Assembly: GCA_963778185.1 (NCBI GenBank)
Contig: CAVZTF010000003.1
Coordinates: 1,054,001-1,118,000 of the forward strand
Length of the DNA: 64,000 nucleotides
Origin: RPQJ01 sp963778185
GTDB lineage: Bacteria; Pseudomonadota; Gammaproteobacteria; Steroidobacterales; Steroidobacteraceae
Direction of reading: 5' to 3'
The translations under genes were made by a program, and so were the position numbers. A model generated the notes under the pieces. That model made no database searches, was not told where the DNA came from, and was given only the letters and a program-made list of their open reading frames with translations. The number at the start of each line of letters is the position of its first letter. Positions within the stretch are counted from its first letter, which is position 1. Positions 62,928 through 64,000 of this stretch are shown here, piece after piece.

Positions 62928-64000
62928 TCAGGGCGCGACCACGTACTTCTGCACGGTGTCGGCCAGGATGCACTCAGGATTGACGGCATCGTCGCTGCCG
63001 TACACGTCCACGCCGTTGCCCACCGCAAGATCCGCGAACCCGATCTCCGTGGTATCGCTGGTGGTCGGCGTTTCCGTGACCAGCAGGAAGCGCGTCGCCG
63101 CGTCGGTCTTGACGCACTGGTCGGTGACAGCCCGGTGCATCGACGGTCATGCGCCGAGTCGCCGCATCCGCATCGTCGTCCGCCGGGATCGTGTCGATCG
63201 TGCCGTCGAGCAGGCTGCGATCGGGCGTCGTGTCCTGGTCGAGCACCACCAGCGACGACTTGAGCGGCTCGCCGGCGACCAGCGGGTCGGTGAACACGCC
63301 GTCCACCTCGCCCCGGGTTCCGGGCTGCAGCGCGGCGGAGGTGAGTTCCTCGTTGCTGCCGATCGCGAAGATCCTCGTGCCCGACTGCAGCAGCACGTCG
63401 ATCGCGTCGGTCGCGCCGACGAGCGAGGCCGGGTCGAAAACGAAGAGGTCGTTGTTGCCGGGCGCCGCAACCACGGCCCCGGCGATGCGCTCGAACGTCC
63501 CATGGGGGCCGAATTCGAGCACGGCCGCGTCCAGGCGCAGGTCGTCCATGTGGCTGTCGCCGTCGTCGTCATCGTCGTGGCGGCTGAGGAAGCCGATCGC
63601 CGTCAGCAGGTCGCCGTTCGCAAGGCCGCCGAGTCCGGCCGGGTCGCCGGCCTCGTCGAAGATCCCGCTGTTGCCGTCGGTGAAGACGTCGAGGCAGGCG
63701 CCGCTGTCGTCGTCGCCGCTCATGTCCCCGCCCATTCCGCCGTGATCGCCCATCGACGACACCGGCGCGATCGGACAGAGCTCGAAATGGGTGCCGTCCA
63801 CGTCGCGCGCGGCGCCGAACACGCGCACCAGCCTGTCGTCGTCCGGCCGGACGGTCACGAACACCACGGGGCGGAACTGCCACCGGCCGTTGCCCGTCTG
63901 GTGGACGTGCAGCGACTTCTCCATGTCGAGGTCGAGCTCGACGATCATCGTCTCGCCGCCGATCACCGCGAACGATCCGCGTGGATTGAGGTCGAGCTTG
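62928..64000 (-). pseudogene. DUF4382-like protein, 5' end outside window, one frameshift
   Basis: The C-terminal 350 or so residues of an exported-looking, very acidic protein. The beginning in the window, GSFAVIGGETMIVELDLDMEKSL...WQFRPVVFVTV, resembles the end of a DUF4382 domain. It continues with Asp/Gly/Met-rich (GDHGGMGGDMSGDDDSG) and Asp/His-rich (SRHDDDDDGDSHMDD) loops that could bind calcium or other metals, then a beta-rich part. The frame shifts near 63133 (one extra C) and ends PECILADTVQKYVVAP. Function unknown. Composition and context suggest a surface or periplasmic protein. Confidence 0.6.

Noticed and set aside
1..64000. CRISPR arrays, rRNA genes, insertion sequences and prophage structural genes
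   Set aside because: I looked for regular spaced repeats, rRNA signatures, transposase or integrase motifs and phage proteins and saw none.

Overview
The window is high-GC DNA, by eye roughly two thirds G+C, and densely coded. It looks like an aerobic, respiring proteobacterium, most likely a gammaproteobacterium. The evidence is a YbiT-type ABC-F protein, PBP1C, RsgA, KatG, periplasmic c-type cytochromes, an NhaR/NhaA pair and MexEF-like RND genes. No rRNA, CRISPR array, transposase or integrase was seen. One tRNA, Gly(CCC), lies at 57.4 kb.

Layout. 0-18.9 kb is an ordinary chromosomal backbone: PBP1C end, molybdopterin oxidoreductase, RNA methyltransferases, ABC-F, aldolase, RsgA, an AspT/YbjL-type transporter, a four-gene heme/cytochrome cluster, a ZIP transporter and KatG. 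19-45 kb is an accessory island. It holds a MerR-like regulator with a vWA protein behind a strong promoter, a HigBA pair, two paralogous NYN/PIN-like proteins around a TM0106/UPF1-type nuclease-helicase, a 1731-residue exonuclease-RecQ-UvrD fusion, a PLD-SF2 helicase-DUF3427 protein, an operon of MoxR AAA+, an unknown protein, a metallopeptidase/vWA protein and a MetK-like enzyme, then a row of toxin-antitoxin modules, several with decayed toxins. 45-57 kb returns to housekeeping and regulation: TerC, NhaR, an acetolactate-synthase-like enzyme, an NhaA-thioredoxin fusion coupled to a histidine kinase and two response regulators, a metallo-beta-lactamase-fold protein, cytochrome P460 and a ParE-type pair. 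57.8-62.9 kb is a mosaic of truncated genes (RND pump, adaptor, SDR, LysR, UspA) joined at unnatural junctions.

Sequence quality affects the reading. About a dozen genes carry isolated frameshifts, and two blocks (about 38.0-40.9 and 58.2-61.2 kb) carry them every few tens of bases. In almost every case I traced, removing one base restores a continuous conserved protein. This insertion bias points to uncorrected consensus errors rather than real pseudogenes. Genes labelled pseudogene here are therefore broken as given, and most may be intact in the cell. The truncation junctions and toxin remnants are a separate matter.

How the genes may work together: the island's nucleases, helicases, AAA+/vWA proteins and toxin-antitoxin modules fit a defence or conflict locus. 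The best candidates for something undescribed are the MoxR-X-vWA-MetK operon (36.6-40.9 kb) and the NYN plus triple-fusion helicase set (22.7-36.5 kb).
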